Assembly (NCBI GenBank): GCA_039105265.1
Contig: JAPFFF010000007.1
Location: 496,001-560,000, forward strand
Length of the DNA stretch: 64,000 bases
Source of the DNA: Tritrichomonas musculus
Lineage: Eukaryota; Parabasalia; Tritrichomonadida; Tritrichomonadidae
Direction of reading: 5' to 3'
In this document: one piece after another, positions 48,985 to 59,582 of the stretch
Layout of the letters: each line of letters opens with the position of its first letter
Position numbering within the stretch: position 1 is the stretch's first letter
The notes under the pieces: generated by a model
The model's database searches: none
What the model was told of the DNA's origin: nothing
The model's input: only the letters and a program-made list of their open reading frames with translations
Translations under genes and position numbers: made by a program

Positions 48985-51786
48985 ATGCTCGAGTCATCAA
49001 CAAGTTTAACAGACTCGGGAGAACGCAATCCTTCAAAAATCTCTCCATCCAATTATCAAGAAGAAAATTCAAGACTTTTAAAAGCGAATATTGAGTTAAA
49101 TAATCAATTATCTAACATCAGAAGTCAATATGATCAAGCTCTTCAACTTACATCACAAGTTGAAAATATCACATCAACAAATAGAAAATATGCTAAAGAA
49201 GTTTCTGAATTAAAAGCAGAAAAAGATGATTATCAAAGAAGATTACAAATCGCGCTTCAAAACAATCAAGAATTGAATCAGAAGTTACGATCTGCCAGAA
49301 CAAACGATGATCCACCAATTCAGCAAAGGAGATATCAGATGCAGCCTCATAATCCAGTATCAGATCAAGTAATAAGTAACCTAAAACAACAACTTGAAAA
49401 AGCATTAAGTGAAAACGATAAACTCACTCAAGAATTGCATCGTATTAATATACAGACCGAAAGCATTTATCAAGCATCAAGTCAATACTTTCATACTATC
49501 ATTGATTCTCCACAAGCATTAATTAATTCGTTCTCAAATAATTTTGAAAAGCAATCAATGAAAGATAAAAAATTACAAAGTCAAATCAAACAATTGTATA
49601 AAAAACTTCGAAAAAAACAAAGTATTATTGATTCACAGATGATGAATTATGACGAGCTTCAAAAATCAATAAATATGATTCAAAATGAAAAAAGTGATAA
49701 ACATATGGAATTAACTATTCAAATTAACGATTTAATGAATCGCAACAACCAGCTCTCTAGTCAAATTGATGATTTATCAAAAAAGAATATGGAGTTAAAC
49801 GAAGAGATTACAAAGAAAAATGCTCAAATAAAATATAATATTGTTGAAAATGATGATTCAAAAGCAAAAGAAATTCGTAGATTAACTGCTGAATCGGACA
49901 CTTTCAAAACAGCTTATGAAAAAGAGCATCAAAGATATAAAACAATGAAGAAAAAGTTTGTTTCAGTATCATGTAATTATCAATCGCTTGCTGCGCAATG
50001 TACTGCATATGAAGAAGACATAAAAAATTTGGAAAATAAAAAAGCAGAATTGAAAAGAATAACGATTGAAAATTCTGAACAATTCAGAGCTTTTGAATTT
50101 AAAATTAAAGATCAAGAAACAGAAACTTTGCGAGCCAAAGATGAAATTGCACTGCATATTAAAGAAGAAGAAAAACTGAAAGATGAAATTTCGCAACTTA
50201 AAAATAAAATCAAAGGAATGGAAAGAGAATTTAAAGAATTAAATTCGGAAAAAGATGGAATTATTTCTGAAAAAATGAAATTAGAAAATCAAATTCAGGC
50301 ATATGAAACAAAACTTCAAGTTTCAAATGAATTGCAAATGCAAAAAGAAAAACAATTAAAAGAAGCTCTCCAACCAACAGATCCAAACACTTTAATTCCT
50401 TCTTCTTTATTAAATTCGCCTGATTTTCCAAACGATCTTCAATCGACACTTGGTGAGATAGCTCGTAATACAGCTTTACATATTTCAATTCGTATTCAAA
50501 GTATTTTTTCAACAATTGCAAAATGGTATAGAACTTACCGTGATGATTATGAGCAAAAGATTATTGACGAAAAGCAAAAATTCAACGCATTACGAGTTCA
50601 AGTTGATACTTTAATCGACTTCTTAAAAAGAATGATGCCATCGCTCAAAATTAATTTTGATCTTTTATTGACAGATGAACAAACTAGAAGTATTTTAGCG
50701 GATTGTATTAATAATCTTCGAGAAGTACAGCAAATAAAACCGCAAATAGATGAGCTCAAAGAAATATTAAATATTCACAAAATTGAAGATGGCAAAACTG
50801 CAGTTATCCAAATGCGAAAGTCATTTGCTGAATTAAATAAACGGATTAAAGTATTAAAAGATCAAAAAAAGAAGCTAAAAAAGGCTTTGAAATTCAAGAT
50901 TAACGAGTATGAATCAATAATTGACGATTTCAATAAAAAAAATGTATCAATGAAAGGAAAGTGTGATGAATATAGCGATAAAATTTACGATCTTCAAAAG
51001 CAAATTGTTATAATCGAAGATCAGCATAAACAAGATATTGAAACGATTAGAAACGAATATGACCAAAAGATAACTCAATTAAATTCTGACATAAATACAT
51101 TAACTTTACTAGCACAAAATAATGACTCATTAAAAGAAGAGATTGCGAAATTAACAAAGAAAAAAGAAAGACTTGAAAGTCAAATTAAAATTATTTTAAG
51201 TCAAAAAGAAGAAGAAGAGAAAAAATACAAAGCCAGAATTAAACAAGAAAAAGAAAGATTTGATAATTTTACAGAACAATCAAAAAAGCAGATCATAGAA
51301 GGTCAAAATAGCATTAGGCAATTGAATGAAACGATCATAAAAATAAGAACTGAAAATGAGTCACTTTCTTCTCGAAATAATGAATTAAATTTAAGGATTC
51401 AGAAAATGGACACTCGAGTGGCTGTTATTCAGTCAGAATATGAAAGGGATAAAAAACAAATAGAATCCCAAAATAATGCCAAATTGTTATTTGCTGAAAA
51501 CGAGTACAAATCAAGAATTGATGACAAACAGAGACAAATTGACGTTATAAAACAAAGAATGGTTGATTCGATATCCAGACTCTTCGCTCAGCAGCTTGAC
51601 GGATTGAAAGTTGATGAGTCTAACATTGAAGGAGCACTGCAGGTCGTGAGAAAGAAAACAGACGATTTGCTCTCACGAGAACTAAGACTGAGAACTATTT
51701 TGGGGATAGATTCGAGGCAGTCGATAGAAGAAGTTGTTTCTTTATTGGCAAATAGAAAGCGAAGAAGAAACAGTGTTTATTATTGA
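48985..51786 (+). CDS. Long coiled-coil protein of unknown function
   Basis: A 933-residue, almost continuous coiled coil (Glu, Lys, Gln and Asn-rich heptads) with breaks at ~105-135 (Pro/Arg/Gln stretch) and ~455-500, where a non-coil part NTLIPSSLLNSPDFPNDL appears. The tail is basic, ending in RKRRRNSVYY, and includes VDESNIEGALQVVRKKTDDLL. I know no specific family; golgin-like or flagellar and cytoskeletal proteins share this build. Its neighbour is the CCDC96 homologue 140 bp upstream on the same strand, which mildly favours a flagellar or cytoskeletal role. Confidence 0.75.
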   Translation: MLESSTSLTDSGERNPSKISPSNYQEENSRLLKANIELNNQLSNIRSQYDQALQLTSQVENITSTNRKYAKEVSELKAEKDDYQRRLQIALQNNQELNQKLRSARTNDDPPIQQRRYQMQPHNPVSDQVISNLKQQLEKALSENDKLTQELHRINIQTESIYQASSQYFHTIIDSPQALINSFSNNFEKQSMKDKKLQSQIKQLYKKLRKKQSIIDSQMMNYDELQKSINMIQNEKSDKHMELTIQINDLMNRNNQLSSQIDDLSKKNMELNEEITKKNAQIKYNIVENDDSKAKEIRRLTAESDTFKTAYEKEHQRYKTMKKKFVSVSCNYQSLAAQCTAYEEDIKNLENKKAELKRITIENSEQFRAFEFKIKDQETETLRAKDEIALHIKEEEKLKDEISQLKNKIKGMEREFKELNSEKDGIISEKMKLENQIQAYETKLQVSNELQMQKEKQLKEALQPTDPNTLIPSSLLNSPDFPNDLQSTLGEIARNTALHISIRIQSIFSTIAKWYRTYRDDYEQKIIDEKQKFNALRVQVDTLIDFLKRMMPSLKINFDLLLTDEQTRSILADCINNLREVQQIKPQIDELKEILNIHKIEDGKTAVIQMRKSFAELNKRIKVLKDQKKKLKKALKFKINEYESIIDDFNKKNVSMKGKCDEYSDKIYDLQKQIVIIEDQHKQDIETIRNEYDQKITQLNSDINTLTLLAQNNDSLKEEIAKLTKKKERLESQIKIILSQKEEEEKKYKARIKQEKERFDNFTEQSKKQIIEGQNSIRQLNETIIKIRTENESLSSRNNELNLRIQKMDTRVAVIQSEYERDKKQIESQNNAKLLFAENEYKSRIDDKQRQIDVIKQRMVDSISRLFAQQLDGLKVDESNIEGALQVVRKKTDDLLSRELRLRTILGIDSRQSIEEVVSLLANRKRRRNSVYY

Positions 51787-52271
51787 TTTTTATTTATTTA
51801 TTTGTGTTTTAATAAAATAATAGTATTTAAAAAAAAAAATTAAAGTTTTCCTTTTTTAATGTATTGAAAATCATCTTATTAATAACAAAACAAAAGAAAA
51901 AAGTCTTCAAGTTTTTTTATTTAGCAGGTATTCATTTTGAGCAATCATTTGACTTTCTTTTCAAAATTGAATAATATTTCACTTTTTCTATCATTTATAT
52001 CTTGTGAACTGATTATTTCAAGAGATAAATTCATCAAATTGTATTTTGTTACTTAATAAAAAAAAATGATCACATTGTAATGATGATAAAATCAATCTAC
52101 TTTTAATAAAATCGGAGCCAATTGCATTGTGGTCAATTAATACAAACTTTTTGAAATATTTATTCATTCAATTTTGTCATAAACAGCTAAATCATGGTTA
52201 AATGCAGGTTCTGATTTTATTAAAAGTAGTTTAATAAAGATTGAGTATAAATCTGACGAGTTTATATTTTA
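51787..52271. other. Spacer between convergent genes, with inverted repeat
   Basis: 485 bp between the ends of two converging genes. It contains an imperfect 23-bp inverted repeat, listed separately, and an otherwise AT-rich sequence with no ORF. Confidence 0.55.
52097..52229. repeat. 133-bp inverted-repeat structure
   Basis: CTACTTTTAATAAAATCGG (from 52097) is repeated in inverted form ending at 52229, with 21 of 23 bases matching and an 87-bp loop. It may be a MITE remnant or a long hairpin in both converging transcripts' 3' ends. No target duplication is evident. Confidence 0.45.
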
Positions 52272-54230
52272 TTAAATGATTTTATTTGTTTGATCTTTAT
52301 ATAGTTGAGAAAGCAATGATCCGTATTTCTCTTTCATTGAACTTATTTTTGGCTTTTGAGATGGTGTTAAAAGTCCATTTTCAACAGTGAATTCAGTGTC
52401 ATCGAGAAGAATATCTGAAATTCTTTCAAATCCTCTCAATTTTGCCTCACTTGCTGTCTTATTCATATGAAACAAAATTTCGTTTTTGCAAGTTGGACTC
52501 TTGCGGAAATCATTGATTCCTTTCGATTTCCACGCATTAATGATTTTCCTTGTTGGAATGATCACGGCCACTGGATTGTTATGAGTTGAATCAGCGTAGA
52601 CATAAATATATTCAATTCCATCAGCTTTTGAGTAAACATCAGTGACATAAGTCAAAGACAAATACTCGCCCTGAGAAAGCTTCACCAGTTGTTTTACACG
52701 ATCGATAATTTGAACAGTTCCATCTGGAAGAAGCTTGCCGATATCGCCAGTTGCAAACCAACCATCAAACATGACGCTTTTAGTTAATTCAGGCTCTTTG
52801 TAGTATTCCTTAAAAATGCCGGGACCACGAATCATTATTTCGCCGGATGGAGGATTCAAATTTGGATCGTAATTCATATCAGGAACTCTTCTAAATTTGA
52901 GATCAGCAATGATTGATATTGGTCCAACTGCCAACGAGTTTTTTGTTGCATTTCTTTGTTGGACGCATGCAGCAGCACTGACTTCAGTGAGTCCATAACC
53001 TTGGATGATGTTTGGTGTCAATGCAGCGCGAATCAACTCATAAACGTTTGGAAGAATTGGAGCTCCACCCGAAACAATCAATCTAACTCTTCCACCGAGA
53101 GAATTACGAAAAGGTGTGAATATTAAAGCGTCAAGAAGAAGTGATTGTGGCCTATCATTCAACAAAGAATTGCGTTTCAAATCGATTGATTTCTTAACGA
53201 AATATTTCATCAAAGTTGGAAGACTCTCAATTTTATTACTCATTGTTTCATACATTCTATTAAAAACTCTTGGGACAGCGCAAATAATTGTTGGTTTCAA
53301 TGCTTGTATGTCGTTCATTAAATTCTTTATTGTTCCCGTGTAGAAACCAATGGCAGCACCTTGGCATATCAATGTCATTTGTGATGCTAATTCATAGATG
53401 TGCGCCAATGGTAAAAAGGAGAAAAAAGTATCGGTGTGTGTGACTGATGTTCCATTCCCTCCAAGTCCATTTCCGCCTGCAATGATGTTCATATGTGTTA
53501 AAACGCATCCTTTAGGTTTTCCTGTTGATCCTGACGTGTACATAATCATTGCAATATCACTTCCTTTTGCATGAACAAATTCAAATGTGTCAAGTTTATT
53601 CAGTCCATTTTGATAGACATCATTACACGTTGTAAATCTTTCATCAGAGATTGTTTCATCAGGTTTCATTAGAATTACTTTTTGTAATTGAGTTTCATCT
53701 ATGAAATCTAATATTTTTTTGACATTGAATGGATGAACAACAATTGCTTTGCATTCTGAATGATTGACAATGTATTTCGCTGCTCCAGAACCAAGTGAAT
53801 CATAGACAGGAACAGGAATCGCACCGATATAATGGCAACCAAATTGAGTGTATTGCCACCAGCTGCAATTAACAGAATAAATGCCAACACGATCACCTCG
53901 TTGAATTCCAAGTTCTGAAAGTCCAGCACCGAATCCTTTTGCAAACTGCTGAAATTGCTTGTAATTGATCCATTTGTAAGCACCAAATGTGCCATCGTCA
54001 TGTGTTTCCCTTTCTCCAAAACAGTCATGATCGCCATATATGACAACTGAACCATCTAAAACTTCTGTGGTTGTTTCAACATCAGGTCGACTTGAATAAT
54101 GCGATAAATATTTTCCTCCATTTTCTCGAATTCGAGTTGTGTTTATGTAAACTGGCGATTCATCTTTATTTGCAGCTGGTTCCCATATTTCACATTTGGC
54201 AGGAATTGGATCTGAAGGCTCTGCTCCCAT
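52272..54230 (-). CDS. Long-chain-fatty-acid-CoA ligase (ACSL type)
   Basis: A 652-residue AMP-forming enzyme that activates fatty acids to acyl-CoA with ATP. The P-loop motif MYTSGSTGKPKG (~230-241), the GYGLTE adenylate motif (~418) and the signature GWFATGDIGKLLPDG (~496) are all intact. A linker motif IIDRVKQLVKLSQGEYLS follows with the gate-like residues. The length and the long insertion between P-loop and GYGLTE match eukaryotic ACSL/bubblegum enzymes, not short bacterial forms. No signal peptide is seen; it probably binds membranes peripherally. Trichomonads cannot make fatty acids de novo (general knowledge), so activation of scavenged lipids fits. Confidence 0.95.
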   Translation of the reverse strand: MGAEPSDPIPAKCEIWEPAANKDESPVYINTTRIRENGGKYLSHYSSRPDVETTTEVLDGSVVIYGDHDCFGERETHDDGTFGAYKWINYKQFQQFAKGFGAGLSELGIQRGDRVGIYSVNCSWWQYTQFGCHYIGAIPVPVYDSLGSGAAKYIVNHSECKAIVVHPFNVKKILDFIDETQLQKVILMKPDETISDERFTTCNDVYQNGLNKLDTFEFVHAKGSDIAMIMYTSGSTGKPKGCVLTHMNIIAGGNGLGGNGTSVTHTDTFFSFLPLAHIYELASQMTLICQGAAIGFYTGTIKNLMNDIQALKPTIICAVPRVFNRMYETMSNKIESLPTLMKYFVKKSIDLKRNSLLNDRPQSLLLDALIFTPFRNSLGGRVRLIVSGGAPILPNVYELIRAALTPNIIQGYGLTEVSAAACVQQRNATKNSLAVGPISIIADLKFRRVPDMNYDPNLNPPSGEIMIRGPGIFKEYYKEPELTKSVMFDGWFATGDIGKLLPDGTVQIIDRVKQLVKLSQGEYLSLTYVTDVYSKADGIEYIYVYADSTHNNPVAVIIPTRKIINAWKSKGINDFRKSPTCKNEILFHMNKTASEAKLRGFERISDILLDDTEFTVENGLLTPSQKPKISSMKEKYGSLLSQLYKDQTNKII

Positions 54231-54900
54231 TTTTTTAGAATTATGTGATATGAAATATCATTTTTTTAAAAATGACGAATTTTGAAGTAATTCAAAAATT
54301 GTGATGTGTTTTCATTCTTTTGATATTTTTTTTGATGAAAAAAAGATAAACATATGATTTTATTTATATAAAAATAAAATATACGGAGTTGTCCATAAGA
54401 TACTTGGAAAATATTTTGAAAATACTAAAAATATTGAAAGATATAAATACAAAAAAAAATTCAATAATCTCAATTGTATAACAAATATAAATATCAAATT
54501 ATTTTTACTGTGAAAAAAAAAAAATAATCATATCATATAGCACATTGAAATTTATCCCAAGTTTTTATTATGGCCAAACTTATTTCCTATTTTGAAAAAA
54601 GACAAAGTTGTTGAATTTGCAATTATTATTTAAATGAATCTTTAGAAATGTAATGATATCTTACATAATAAGAAATGATTAAGATATATGGAATTCTCTA
54701 CAAATCTAAAAAAATACATTTAAATAATTTTGAATAATGATGATATTATAGAAAAATTTTCTTCTTTTGAAAGAATATAAAAATATTTGGATACTTTATT
54801 TTTTATTTTATTCAATTTTTATATAAAAATTGAATTAGTATTTGAAAATTATAAAATGATATAAAATGTAATAATCATTTCATTTGACTTTGAAAAACAA
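54231..54900. other. Divergent intergenic spacer
   Basis: 670 bp between the acyl-CoA synthetase (minus) and metacaspase-like (plus) genes. It has A/T runs only; a TCATT initiator-like motif at 54880-54884 is 19 nt before the ATG at 54901. Confidence 0.5.
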
Positions 54901-55716
54901 ATGACTTACGTAGATAAGCCAGATAAAAAGCAAAAGCATCCACATTATGAACATCGTACAATCAAGCTTGATCTTAAAGACAATGAATTTTCTTGGAAGA
55001 AATTTCAACAAGTTCGACAAGTTTCAACCCATAAAAATCTTCTTAAATCATTTGGAAGAATTGGAATGCGCTTAAATAATAACTCTACATCAACAGTTTC
55101 ACCAGATGGCTTGGATCAAGTTTGTCTTATCTTAATTAACGATTACGATGAAGATGATAAAAAGTTAGGTGTAGGTCCATTAAATGACGGATATCTTGTT
55201 GGATTAAAGCATCATCGTCTAGGATTTAAAATTTTTTATCTATATAATTCAAGAATTGAAGATTTTACAAGATTTCTTGGATTTTTCATGAAAAATACTA
55301 AAAAAGCTTTGACAGTCTTTTATTCTGGAAGAGATGACAATTCTGATGGAATAGAATTCAACAAAGGATCATTATCAAAAAGTTCAATTCAAGAAATAAT
55401 TTCACAAAATTGTAATGAAAACGTTAAAACAATTTTTATTACCGATTGTCTTGGCGGAGGCTCAGTTTTTGATATAAGTGGTTGTTCAAATGCAATTTGT
55501 TTTTCAGTTAACAAGTCGGTTCAAAATGAATCTGAAGAAATTCAACGAACCCATGGAATTTTCACTTATTACTTCTGTAAAATCACAAGTGAATCTCCAT
55601 ATATTACCCCTAGCAGGCTTGTTGAGAGAATAAATGCTTCAATAAATCGTTTTAATGAAGTTTTTGAATGCCAATTTTCGAACAAAGAACTCGTTGAAAG
55701 CCCATTGTTCAATTAA
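54901..55716 (+). CDS. Metacaspase-like protein lacking the catalytic dyad
   Basis: A 271-residue caspase-fold (clan CD, C14) protein. The fold marks are in order: VCLILINDYDE (strand 1), GPLNDGYLV, GFKIFYLYN, ALTVFYSGR, KTIFITDCLGG and AICFSVNKS. The catalytic His of FYSGHG is replaced, reading FYSGRDD (Arg144). In the site usually DxCHSG the order is T-D-C-L-G-G-G, so the nucleophile position is Leu184, the remaining Cys183 being one residue early. If the alignment is right the protein is a pseudo-protease. It could also use Cys183 in an altered geometry, but without His this is unlikely. An N-terminal ~70-residue basic extension precedes the fold. Trichomonads carry several metacaspase-like genes. 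Confidence 0.75.
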   Translation: MTYVDKPDKKQKHPHYEHRTIKLDLKDNEFSWKKFQQVRQVSTHKNLLKSFGRIGMRLNNNSTSTVSPDGLDQVCLILINDYDEDDKKLGVGPLNDGYLVGLKHHRLGFKIFYLYNSRIEDFTRFLGFFMKNTKKALTVFYSGRDDNSDGIEFNKGSLSKSSIQEIISQNCNENVKTIFITDCLGGGSVFDISGCSNAICFSVNKSVQNESEEIQRTHGIFTYYFCKITSESPYITPSRLVERINASINRFNEVFECQFSNKELVESPLFN

Positions 55717-55914
55717 TTCCTTTTGTTTGTTGGAAAAAATCATGATTTTTGTATATATAAAGTATTTTATTTTTATTTGTGAAAATCTTTCAGATGGCAT
55801 TATTTCTGTTTACCAGTATATATATGAAATGAAAAATTTAAATAAGACATTAATTATAAAATTATTAAAATTTCGCACTTTAAAAAAAAAAAAACATAAT
55901 ATGTAAAATTACAA

Positions 55915-56802
55915 TTAATAAAATTCGTCTCCAAATGCTTCAGGCATCAAGACTGCAATATAGCCTTCTTCATCATCATCTGCAGCAACGAGCATCAAAT
56001 AATTTGCTGTTATGGAAGAAATATTTACGCCATGTAATGTGATTTTATTCGCTGATCCATTTTCCATACCGCATGGTAATAGAGATGAGTCATCAATAAC
56101 TGTAATAACATAATCAGGTCCAAAGCATGGTCCAGCAGCGAAACCACCAAAATGTCCTTTTTGCTCAAATGAAGAGTGGTCAATAAAACTATTATTATTA
56201 TAAAATGAGATACCAGATTCATATCCAACGGCAATAGTATTAACTTGTTTTCGTGTCCATGAAGCTAAACCGAGAGGTTTCATTTTTCGATTTTTAAGTA
56301 ATAATGGCACTTCTAAAGATGTCATTTCTTCAGAAAAAAAGTCCCAGAGAACAACAGAAGAATCTGCGTATCCACTAACAAGTGTATTTTTGTTCATAAA
56401 GTGTAATTTGGTTGGTGGAACTGTTGTTATTTTTGGATGATTATTATCTTTCCTTTGAATATTTCGTCCATCACTAATAATAATTCCATCATTTGTTGCT
56501 GCTGCAATTGAAGTTTCAAAAACTGCTATGTCATTTATAGGACTTTCAGTTTGAATTTGAAGTGTTGGGTTTTTTGCCATTCGATGATCATGCCGCAAAA
56601 TATGAAACTCATCTGCTGTATATATAATGTTTTCATCATCGATATCGATTGCAATTATAGGTTTGTTATGTAAATAATTATATGTAAATCTATTTGTTTC
56701 TCCATCGAAAATGCCAATACGACCAGATTGGCACCCAAAAGAGCATAAAGATGAGACTCCTGGAAAAGCTTTAACAACGGTTACGTATTCATTTATTTGC
56801 AT
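55915..56802 (-). CDS. WD40-repeat protein, WDR53-like
   Basis: A 295-residue beta-propeller protein with poorly conserved WD repeats. SVVLWDFFSEEM is the clearest WD strand, and others include SGRIGIFDGE, NIIYTADEF and NTIAVGYESGISFY. About six or seven blades fit. The build (VSSLCSFGCQSGRIGIFD early, ILRHDHR, and a repeat ending LWDFFS) recalls WDR53-type scaffold proteins, which partner with DDB1 in some eukaryotes. This assignment is a guess from general appearance, and the repeat class is the firm part. It ends ~200 bp from the convergent metacaspase-like gene. Confidence 0.65.
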   Translation of the reverse strand: MQINEYVTVVKAFPGVSSLCSFGCQSGRIGIFDGETNRFTYNYLHNKPIIAIDIDDENIIYTADEFHILRHDHRMAKNPTLQIQTESPINDIAVFETSIAAATNDGIIISDGRNIQRKDNNHPKITTVPPTKLHFMNKNTLVSGYADSSVVLWDFFSEEMTSLEVPLLLKNRKMKPLGLASWTRKQVNTIAVGYESGISFYNNNSFIDHSSFEQKGHFGGFAAGPCFGPDYVITVIDDSSLLPCGMENGSANKITLHGVNISSITANYLMLVAADDDEEGYIAVLMPEAFGDEFY

Positions 56803-56866
56803 CTAATTCTTAGGAATTAATATTTAAACGTTCACTTGTTTTCCATTAAAGTTTTTAGAAAAAAGA

Positions 56867-56934
56867 AAATAATTTGGAAAAAAGTTAGAAATATAGAAAA
56901 AAATAATTTGGAAAAAAAGTTAGAAATATAGAAA
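56867..56934. repeat. Short tandem duplication (~34 bp, two copies)
   Basis: Two nearly identical direct copies of a unit containing AATAATTTGG and GTTAGAAATATAG in the spacer upstream of the WD40 gene, differing by one inserted A. Confidence 0.7.
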
Positions 56935-57064
56935 TAATGATTATTCAATAATCTAATAAACAAAAATGAAGTATACAAATAAATATTTAATATCTTTATA
57001 TAACAATAATTAAATTTATTACTCGTATTAATGTTGGGATTAAAGATTTTGTTTTAGAATCGCT

Positions 57065-58507
57065 TCAAGGAGCAGGCAAATCTAAGAGTTTAAAGATATC
57101 GAATATTAAATATTTGCATTTTTCATTATCAGTTTCATTTTGGTATAAAATATCTGGAAGATCAATTTGAGAAGCCTCGTTCTTAAATATTTCATTTGCC
57201 ATTAGCAGTTCTCTTAATGCACATAAAATGATGAAGAGGATTTCATCATTAGTATTTGGGGTAAAAAGGCATAACGAAGAAAATGCACCGTTTTGTCCTA
57301 CTTGTAATTTAGCATCAATATCTGCCTCGATAATAAAATGAGAAATACATTTTATGGCATAAGCACGCTCTTTATAAGAAGAATTGTTTGAAATATCTAA
57401 AATTCTATATATAATTGGTGTTTCTTTGCCATTGCTATACAGATTAGAATAAAACAAAAATCGCCATAATAAATTCATGGTATTAGATAAAAAGAGAAGA
57501 ACATGTTTAATTTTGTCTTTAATTCTGTTTTGATATGTAAATTTGTCGAATACTGAATTAGATAAATGTCTAATAAAAAAATGATCTTCATCATAAATAA
57601 AATAATTGATAATTGCTTTATTTTCAGACTTCAGCAAAATTGTATCTAAAGCGTATAGAGATTTGAATTGAATAAGATGATTTAAAATATGCGCATTGAA
57701 AACTGTTTTAATATTATTTGGAATAGAAAAAAAGGTTGATATAAGTTGAGGGTTTTTTGAGCAAATATAATAAATACATTGAGTTGAAATCTTACGTTCT
57801 GTATTATATCTATCTGAAATAAATTTAATGCATATTTCTAAAAATGAAATAAAATATAGAGAATTTGGTGGAGAAAGTAAAATTATTTGTTGAATAAAAA
57901 AAAAAGGAAAAGATCTTCTCTCTGCGCATTCTGTTGCATCAAGATCGCTGAAAAATCTGCAAATAATGCCAATTATATCATGCTCAAGAAGAATTTGAAA
58001 TTTGTTTGGATTTTTCATTAGCAAAACATGAAATGCATTAAAAACAAGGCATGATCTATATGCTGTGGTATTTAAAAAAAAGCAAAAAGCGGTTGATATA
58101 AATTCATTATCAAAAATTGCACAATCATCAGGAAGGATTTTCATTTTCCATAAATTTCGAATAATTGTGGTAAGGAAATCATAATAATCCACAAATTGAG
58201 GATCTCTAATTACTTTTTTCATTGCTTCAATAAAATCCACTGAAAATAATTCGTGGCAAAAATCTGGAAAATCACTCTGATCAATGTGATTATATTGATC
58301 AGTATATGCCTTAATTCCTTCTATATCATCTAAAATATTAACACCATTTTCAAATTTTGCAACTAAATCATTAATATTAAAATTTTGTGAATGTGAATAG
58401 CCATATTGATGATATATGCACTCATAGAATTTTTCATACTGTTTGTCAGTATTAAAAACATTGTTACGATCTTTAGAAAAATCTATGGATTCTTCTTTAT
58501 ATAGCAT
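57065..58507 (-). CDS. Helical ARM-like protein of unknown function
   Basis: A 480-residue helical protein from the first ATG (58507); the frame is open 15 codons further to a TTG. It has repeated amphipathic helices with Phe, Tyr, Ile and Cys, for example FIQQIILLSPPNSLYF, IYYICSKNPQLISTF and ERAYAIKCISHFI, consistent with armadillo/HEAT repeats. I recognise no specific family, membrane segment or catalytic motif. Proteins of this sort are numerous in trichomonads. It shares its strand with the GSK3-like gene upstream and the WD40 gene downstream. Confidence 0.6.
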   Translation of the reverse strand: MLYKEESIDFSKDRNNVFNTDKQYEKFYECIYHQYGYSHSQNFNINDLVAKFENGVNILDDIEGIKAYTDQYNHIDQSDFPDFCHELFSVDFIEAMKKVIRDPQFVDYYDFLTTIIRNLWKMKILPDDCAIFDNEFISTAFCFFLNTTAYRSCLVFNAFHVLLMKNPNKFQILLEHDIIGIICRFFSDLDATECAERRSFPFFFIQQIILLSPPNSLYFISFLEICIKFISDRYNTERKISTQCIYYICSKNPQLISTFFSIPNNIKTVFNAHILNHLIQFKSLYALDTILLKSENKAIINYFIYDEDHFFIRHLSNSVFDKFTYQNRIKDKIKHVLLFLSNTMNLLWRFLFYSNLYSNGKETPIIYRILDISNNSSYKERAYAIKCISHFIIEADIDAKLQVGQNGAFSSLCLFTPNTNDEILFIILCALRELLMANEIFKNEASQIDLPDILYQNETDNEKCKYLIFDIFKLLDLPAP

Positions 58508-59582
58508 TTCATTTAGGAAGAGCGACAATTTTGCGACTTTTTGAGAGGCCAATTTTGAATGGCTATTTGGCTATAAAAAATCGAAATTTTTTTTATAAAA
58601 AAAAATATTAAAATACATAATATTTTTAAATAAATGCCTATGTTTTTTTAATCGAAATCTTGATTTTCAGAGCCATTCAAATATCTTCATCCATTCAAAC
58701 CATAAAATAATCATTCAAAACAAAAAAATGTAAATATCTTACTTATTGAACGCATAATGTAAACTTTCACTCTATTAAACCTTATATATTATATATGTAC
58801 TATCTCCATATTATGTTATAATTATATAATATTACTTTTTTTTTTTTTCTTTCAAAATTTTCAATGCATTCAAACCATTTGAAAGAACCTCAGAAATTTT
58901 ATTTTTTTATGATATAACGATATTTATAATATATTATATTTGTATAATGATTATTTATTATATTATAATTGATAAATATTGTATATAATTGGTATATGTA
59001 AAGATATATTTTTTTAAATATATATTAGATAATATGAAACTATTTTTGGATGAAACTAAATAAACTAATAGAACCTTTATCTGAATTAATTTAGATATAT
59101 ATTAAAAAAATTAAATAAAATAGTGTTTATCATGAAATAGCTGCAAATTGTTATAAAATATGTAAACAAATCTTAATTTATAACTTGCTTATATAGAATG
59201 ATGCTTTTATATTTATAAATGTAATAACATATTTACAATAATTCAAACATTTTTTTATTTTTAAAATATTAGATTAACTTTAAATAAAAAAGTGTTTATT
59301 TGGAACTATATTTTGTATAATGACATCTCTCTATTTATAAATAAAAAAGTGTTTATTTGGAATTATATTTTATATAATGACATCTTTAAAGATATTTTAA
59401 ACCTGAATGAGTCAATATTCATATAAACAAAAAAAATAAAAATAAGATTTGTTTTAATAAACAAGAATTAAAACTAATTAATCAATCTGTATGCATAATT
59501 TATTGTCATATATATAAAAAATAAATAAGTATTATTGTTTTACAACTTTACTTTTTTGCTTTTTCCTTTATTTATATTTATT
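58508..59582. other. Long AT-rich spacer with a 57-bp tandem duplication
   Basis: About 1.07 kb holding no supported gene. Besides the duplicated unit listed separately, it shows T runs near 58838 and repeated words such as CATTCAAACCAT at about 58693 and 58866. Confidence 0.55.
59281..59387. repeat. 57-bp-period tandem duplication
   Basis: The sequence beginning TAAATAAAAAAGTGTTTATT recurs with a 57-bp offset (59281 and 59338) and about 50 bp nearly identical, differing at C/T and G/A transitions. It lies in a spacer 200 bp downstream of the GSK3-like gene's end. Confidence 0.75.
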
